This document shows, in pieces, positions 58,461 to 64,000 of a stretch of DNA of 64,000 nucleotides. Location: positions 86,270,131 to 86,334,130 of the forward strand of contig CM045763.1 in NCBI GenBank assembly GCA_025200525.1. The letters are read 5' to 3'. This stretch comes from Camellia lanceoleosa (taxonomy: Eukaryota > Streptophyta > Magnoliopsida > Ericales > Theaceae). Every line of letters begins with the position of its first letter. The stretch's first letter is position 1. A program made the position numbers and the translations under genes. The notes beneath the pieces are model-generated. The model saw nothing but the letters and a program-made list of their open reading frames with translations. It had not been told where the DNA came from and made no database searches.

Positions 58461-61400
58461 TATAGACATTCTATTTTTGATTGCCCTTATGACTTGGGTG
58501 CTACTGAGTGATCACCCGATGATGAATTTGTATACATTTGTCAAATGCTCGAATTCCTTAGCAGGAAGCCTCAGCTTTGAGCCTAAAAAACCTACAAACT
58601 TTGCACCTTTTTTTGGACCAAAACAGTAGCTTTTCAAGCTAGACCATCTGAGACCTGCAGGCCCACTAGTGGCCGGCTAGCCACTTATGCAACAACCAAG
58701 TATTTTTAGCCAGTTGTCTCCACAAGTGCATATATCATTCCAGTTGTATTTGGTTGGATATTTCTGAGGGTACCTTTCATATATTTCTATATATAGATGA
58801 CCTTCTCTTATGATATAGGGTTAGAAAATTTTGATTAGAAAAATTTGTGGAGCAAAGTTTTAAAAAATATTTCTCTATCTACATTTCTCTCTCTCCCTTG
58901 CAACTTATATACTCTTTACCTACACTCCCTAAACCAAACTTGGAGGGTTCTTTGCTGATGTGTTTGAGCTTGCATCTTAGCTCTTGAGGGTGTTGGATTG
59001 GTGGTTTACAACTCAAAAGGGTCATTTCTCTTCAGGAGGTATACATCCTAGCTCTCTTGCATTATTTCTTTCCTATCTTTTTTTGCTGTTTTTGGGCTGT
59101 TTCGCACCTATGTTTATGGGTTGAAACTTGTGGCTAAAAGCTACCCAAGGTAGAGGGGTGAACCACCCTTCTTTGTACCTTGCATCCTAAGCTTTTGCCC
59201 TTGTGTTTCCTATCCTTTCATTTGCTTTTTTTTTTTTTTTTAAAATGCTTTTTACCATTGATTTTGAGAGTTTTTTAGAGGCTAAAAATCATGTTTTGAG
59301 GTCTCAAAAGTGGAGGAGTTAGCCACCCCTCCCTTGGCTTGTTTACTAGCTTAAATTCTTTATTATTGTAGCTTACTCCTTTAGCTCTTTTGACTTCAAT
59401 TCCAACACTGTTTTAGCCTATTTTAGGACTATTTTAAGTTGTTCATGTCATTCATGCTTTGTTTGATAGGCTTGTAATGTAATGGTCCTCATAGGTTTGG
59501 TGTTTTAGGCCTTAGACACCAACCTATTTGAGTTGATAGCATTTATTTAGTTCTTTCCATACTTGTGATCATCTTTAATCACCTTTGCATCTCTCTCATT
59601 TCTTGGCTTTTCATTGCCTTGAGAGTTGTTTCAACCGATTCGTTGTTTAAAGCTTGAGATAGAGATCATTGTGCTTAATGGTTTAATCTCCTTGGAGTTT
59701 TATTACCAATGGCATGACATCTCTCTCATGCCCAAGACAACCCTTTGTTTGATACTTTTCTCCACTAGTGGACTCAATCTTCATTATTGGACTTAATTGA
59801 CTAATGAATGGAAAGGTAATTAAAATGGAGTAATGAAAATTGGGGCTAAAATGGAATATGCTAACAATATGGTTTGGGGTTCAACCGGACGTTAGTTCAA
59901 CCGGACGTTTGGGCTAAAATGGAATAAGATAACAAAATGGAATAAGACAAAATGGGTTCAATCGGATGTTAGTTGAACCCATTGAGTCTTAGGCCATTTC
60001 ATATTTACTAGTGATGATAATGGTTTGAGAGTCAATGTCAACCACTTTCCTTGATCAATCGCATGATAGGGAGGAAGTTTTGTTGGTCATTTATTCTCCC
60101 TCATTGAACTTTTATCTAATCGAGCCATAGATCATCATGCAATAACTTTGCATTGTTGATGATTTGCGACTCGATTCTACCCCTCTTTTGAGCAATTTCA
60201 TGATAAGGAGAGGCAGAGAGAATGAATATCCCTTGGAAACACTCTATTTCTGCTCTGTTCATTTTCTATTGCAACAGGGCCATATTTACATTAGTGGCCG
60301 GCCGGCCACCATTACTAGCTGGCTGTCCACTACTTCTGGCCAACCGGCCACTTTTTGTGTCAGCAGGCAGGGTTGTTTTCTTGCAAAGTAGAGCAAAAGC
60401 AGAGGCAAAACAGGAGCTTTTTCTGCAGGCAGAATAGTCTTGGCGGAAAAACAAAAGTGTTTTCAAGAGGATGTTCCCATTGGCTTGCACGGTTCACTAC
60501 CCTGCTCGAGTTCAATTGATTGTTAATTTGTTAATTCAATTAGTCGATCCTACGTGTAATAATTAGTGAATTCCCATTTGTAACTAATCAGTTAGTGTAA
60601 TCTATTAGTTAATTTCAATTTGTAATAATTAGCTAGAGTAGTTAATTTATTTCATTTGGTTTGTAATAGTTAGTTAATTCGTAGTAATTAACTAGGACAT
60701 CCATTCGGACCCTCTTGCGCGAGGGCAAATATGTAATAATGTGTATGTCTTCCAACCCCCATTTCTTTCTCCCTTTTAATTACTTGCTTATGATGGATAG
60801 CATAGAGCATTATGTTTTAATTAGCATTTTCCATGACTTGCATCAATTTGTCTTGCATGCATAAGGTTCGGTTCATCATTCTAACGGCATTATCATTTAT
60901 TACTTCCTTGAATACATGCTTCACCGCATACTATCAAAGTGATTCAAATGACCTATTAGACAATCGAACTTATTAGTTGCATTTTTGTATGTGTTATATT
61001 AGCCATCTTGTATCGTTAGGATCATGCATTTTTCTAACTCTTTTATTGCTTTTGGTTTGCCTTAGAGTACTAGGTGAGCACTTATTGATTTAGCATATTG
61101 CATGCGTGTGATTGTTGCTATGTCAAGCATGATTACCATGAGGCTAAGGGCTTAAGTGCTATACCTATTTGAATGCTTGTGGATGGAGCCCAATTTCTTA
61201 AGTTGGGCTAATTTGATTAAATGTACATATGTGATCGTTTTTTCAATTGGTACATATTCAAACCTTTTTTCAAAAACATGCATAGAATCAAAGTGTTCCA
61301 ATTTTTGCAAATTAGTCTATACTTGTGTGACACATAGTAATGTTAGCCTAATAATCGGAACAAGAGCATATAATGTAAATAAGAATCACATCATGATTAG

Positions 61401-61730
61401 TAGAGGCTGATCTTTGATCGGGCGAGTAAGGTGCTCAATTTACGACCTTCCCCTGCCGAGACACTCTGGTGATGACGGATAAGTGGCCTTTGGCACAAGT
61501 CTCGAGTTTTCTAAATTTACTAAAAATATTTAAGTGGCGACTCTGTATTTGGAAAAACAGTCCATTTTTTGGCATTTTGATTTAAAATCGATTTTCCAAA
61601 AGAATTGTCAGATTTGGACTTATTTGTGTTTATCTATTTCACATTGCACTTGTGGAATCAGATTTAGAACCACAGGAGTTCGAACTGTAGGGCTAATCGT
61701 ATCCGAAAGGAGCACGAAAAGTAAGCTATA
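58461..61730 (+). repeat. 5' LTR of copy C, 3.27 kb
   Basis: Starts TATAGACATTC (TG mutated to TA) and ends AAGCTATA, aligned with the ends of copies A and B. Carries a TATA box (58788-58795), GGCCGGC-type GC clusters at 58670-58692 and 60291-60356, and short TGAACC/CAACCGGACG repeats near 59880-59960. No coding sequence. Confidence 0.85.
58788..58795 (+). promoter_or_regulatory. TATA box of LTR copy C
   Basis: TATATATA in TTCTATATATAGATGA, about 330 bases from the LTR start and followed by a CTCTCTCTCTCCC pyrimidine patch, as in copies A and B. Confidence 0.6.
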
Positions 61731-61735
61731 GTTTC

Positions 61736-61753
61736 TGGCGACTCTGGTGGGGA
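61736..61753 (+). other. Primer-binding site of copy C, tRNA-Arg type
   Basis: TGGCGACTCTGGTGGGGA, five bases after the LTR, differs at few positions from the complement of the plant tRNA-Arg (ACG) 3' end (as remembered) and from the PBS at 39818-39835. Confidence 0.75.
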
Positions 61754-62497
61754 ATTTAGAGAACTTGACTTAAAATTCATGATGTGAAATTTTATCTACA
61801 CTTATATGTTCTTTGCATTGCATTTGCATTGGTGCGCTTAAGTCACTCTGTTTGCCATCTATTATTCCCGGACAGTTTGCTGGAGGTTTGCCCAAAAGCT
61901 TGCCAAAAGGCTGACCGGTCGTGGGTTCTGCTATGTTGGGAACATAACCCTTGGATCTAAACTATCGTTGTACCGTTTGATCCTCCTTTCACTTCTCGGT
62001 GTTAGGTGTGAGAGGTATATTAGGTAGTCTTGCTGAGGTATCCTGCTTGACCATTTGGCCTAGTTGTATATAGAAAAGCTGTAGAGACTATTCCAAACTA
62101 GGACAGGATGCTCACCCGAATGTAGGATTTCATGAAATTGCTTGATTTAAATAGTGAACCCTAGTTCATGACAAAAACTAGGACAGGGAAACCCTATCCC
62201 CTCATAGGGGTGTTTTGGCTCTTTTTTAACTGGTATGTGCTTTATAATGAAACTATGCAGAAGTGTGCATATTAGTGGTATAGTTGGTATTTGTTTTGGG
62301 GAAAGAATTCAAGACTGGTCTGATCCTCTGACTTTGATCGTATACGTGTTGTTGATAACATCTTAGCTGAGGTGTTGCACAGTTTCTGATTACTGCTCTT
62401 TTGCTTTATTTCTTTTTGCTAGGTAGTTTAAAACCATAGCTTCAGAAAGTTCGGATATCTCACAAGTACTCTGGACCCGAGTTGGAAAACTTTGTAA
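61754..62497 (+). other. Untranslated leader of copy C
   Basis: About 740 bases between PBS and the open gag frame. GAACCCTAGTTCATGAC/AACTAGGACAGG repeats near 62095-62185. No ORF of note. Confidence 0.5.
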
Positions 62498-63754
62498 AGC
62501 TGGGGATCTTGTACGGGGGTAACCCGTGTTTACCTCACTCTCACCAGTTACAAGACGGAAGAGAATCAGGCAGAGTTCGCGGTCCAATTCTTACAACAAT
62601 CACCTCTTAGCTCACCTGTGTTCAATTCGGTCCAAGAGCAGTCAACTACTTCCAGTTCAGCGCAAGAAAGGTCGCCTATTACAATGACACAATATCCCCT
62701 GGCCAATATGAAGGAACTGATACTCCAGTTGCAGCAAACAATGGAAGCACTACAGCATAATGCGGCCTGTCAAGTTGAGGTTATAGTCCGTCAGGCCGAG
62801 GTCATAACAAGGTTACAACAACAGCAACCACAGCCAGCTATGGCCTCTGTATCCCATGCACCCACCACGGCTATTCCTGTGCCCAATCCCACTGTTAATG
62901 TTGCCAATTCTCAAGATCCACAAAACTAGGGTAATCTGATTTTTCCAATCCAAATAGAACTAATCCCAGCTCAAGCTTCCAAAGCCTCGGTTTATCAGAC
63001 CGAGGCTCCATTCGAGTTCGAGGTTGACCTAACTGCACTCAAGGTCAACAAACTGGAGAAATTGTTCAAGAAAGCGCAAGGGGTCAATTCCATTCTAGAC
63101 ATAGAGGATGGATACATTGATTCCATGGTTACATTACTAGATCGGTTTAAAATGCCGCATATTGATCATTTTAACAGTTTTGGGGATCTGATGGTTCACT
63201 TGCTACTGTTTTCAGATATCTTGCGGCTGATGGGCTTGACTAGACTACAGAAGCTGTCTCTCTTTGGTCGCACCATGTCGGGTATAACAGCCATTTGGTA
63301 TGCTAAGTTGGAAGATTCTGTCAAACAGAATTGGGAGGAGATGGCCGAGGCCTTAATTGCTCAATACTCTTATAATACATAGATTGAGGTCACAACTCAT
63401 GATCTCAAGGCAACTCGCCAAGATCCGAAGGAGGGTTTTTCTGAGTTTGTGTCAAGATGGAGAGCTAAAGCCTCAATGATGACCACGAGGCCTTTCGAAA
63501 AGGACCGGATCAGAATAGTCGTCTGGAATCTGCATGGCAAGTTGTTGTAGAAAATGATTATGCTTCTGTTTTTTACGTTTATAAAACTTCATGAAATAGG
63601 AGTGCAAATTGAAGATGCCATGAAGTAGGGGCTTATTACAAATGAGAAGAAGTCGGCAAAAAGGCCGTTTGTTCGTAGTTCCAATGTTGCCAGCGGTAGC
63701 ACAGCTGTGAGGCCATCGGATGTAAGTGTTGTCACCACGACAAAAAATTGCTAA
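62498..63754 (+). pseudogene. Gag of Tat copy C
   Basis: A single frame, open from 62498 and with its first clear ATG at about 62682 (MTQYPLANMKELILQLQQTM), spans the gag region. Blocks: a Gln-rich coiled-coil-like N-terminus, FKMPHIDHFNSFGDLMVHLL, LQKLSLFGRTMSGITAIWYA and VKQNWEEMAEALIAQYSYNT. After one stop the frame continues with DPKEGFSEFVSRWRAKAS. TAG stops sit at 62927, 63380, 63548 and 63626; the one at 63380 could be a former CAG. These are standard Tat/Ogre gag motifs. The frame becomes unclear after about 63750. Confidence 0.8.
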
Positions 63755-64000
63755 CCCTTTTGCCAATACAAGATCACAAATGTCATCTAACCCTACCCGA
63801 CCCCAGAGGACTTTTAACCAGTTATACATGACCCTTTCCAAAGCCATGCAAGTGTTGATAAAAAAAAAAGGACATCTCAAACCCTTAGAACCTTGTCCAC
63901 TTCCCGACCCTCTTCCATCCAAACACAACCCCATAAAATACTATGCATTTCACCAATAGCATGGTCATGACACCGACTAGTGCTTCCGATTGCGTCATGA

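Larger units (their letters stand above)
58461..64000 (+). mobile_element. Tat-type LTR retrotransposon copy C, cut by window edge
   Basis: 5' LTR (58461-61730), tRNA-Arg-type PBS, long leader and gag are seen; pol and the 3' LTR lie outside. It is inserted in chromovirus unit 2 in the same orientation. Same LTR family as the solo LTRs A and B, and the only copy here with an internal region, so it identifies the lineage of all three. Confidence 0.85.

Noticed and set aside
61736..61753. A tRNA gene at the tRNA-like sequence
   Set aside because: Only the 18-base primer-binding complement is present; no cloverleaf.

Overview
The window looks like gene-poor, repeat-rich DNA from a flowering plant, most likely a eudicot. 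It is AT-rich, full of microsatellites, and dominated by nested Ty3/Gypsy LTR retrotransposons and non-autonomous DNA transposons. No intact host gene is visible. The best host-derived material is a decayed fragment of a NUP93/NIC96-type nucleoporin gene next to a fragment of a DUF726 (TMCO4-like) gene, near 34.8-35.8 kb. No tRNA, rRNA or CRISPR array was found.

Layout. 1-8.3 kb: simple and tandem repeats, a foldback element, Harbinger-like MITEs and an 846-bp Mutator-like element (TIR core GTAGCTCGAA, 9-bp target duplication). 8.33-23.77 kb: a complete but decayed Tat-lineage LTR retrotransposon on the minus strand. LTRs, PBS, polypurine tract, gag, protease, RT, extra RNase H and integrase can all be placed. 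Between pol and its 3' LTR it carries two genes in antisense: an unknown serine-rich protein, and a multi-exon gene resembling the plant mobile domain (PMD, aminotransferase-like) family. 23.8-27.2 kb: unassigned DNA with a T39G14 homopolymer junction and a possible LINE 3' end. 27.26-33.43 kb: a solo LTR (copy A) of a second Tat-type family, itself carrying a 2.3-kb near-palindromic Mutator-like foldback element. 33.4-37.3 kb: gene-fragment region and a hAT-like MITE. 37.42-about 40.6 kb: a third Tat-type element, reduced to LTRs, PBS and a broken gag.

42.96-58.46 kb: two tandem units of a gag-deleted Tekay/Del-type chromovirus sharing a middle LTR. Unit 1 was later hit by a 430-bp Mutator-like MITE, a 3.4-kb solo LTR and solo LTR copy B. 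Unit 2 was hit by copy C, a Tat element with its 3.27-kb LTR, PBS and broken gag, which runs off the right edge. Because unit 2 keeps the empty sites, most insertion boundaries in unit 1 can be read to the base.

As a system, the most interesting part is the 15.4-kb minus-strand Tat element. It is a sense gag-pol retroelement with an antisense PMD-like gene cassette that has its own introns and an upstream region holding an E2F-like palindrome and a TTCGAA cluster. All its genes are broken here, so this copy is inactive and its function must be judged from better copies.
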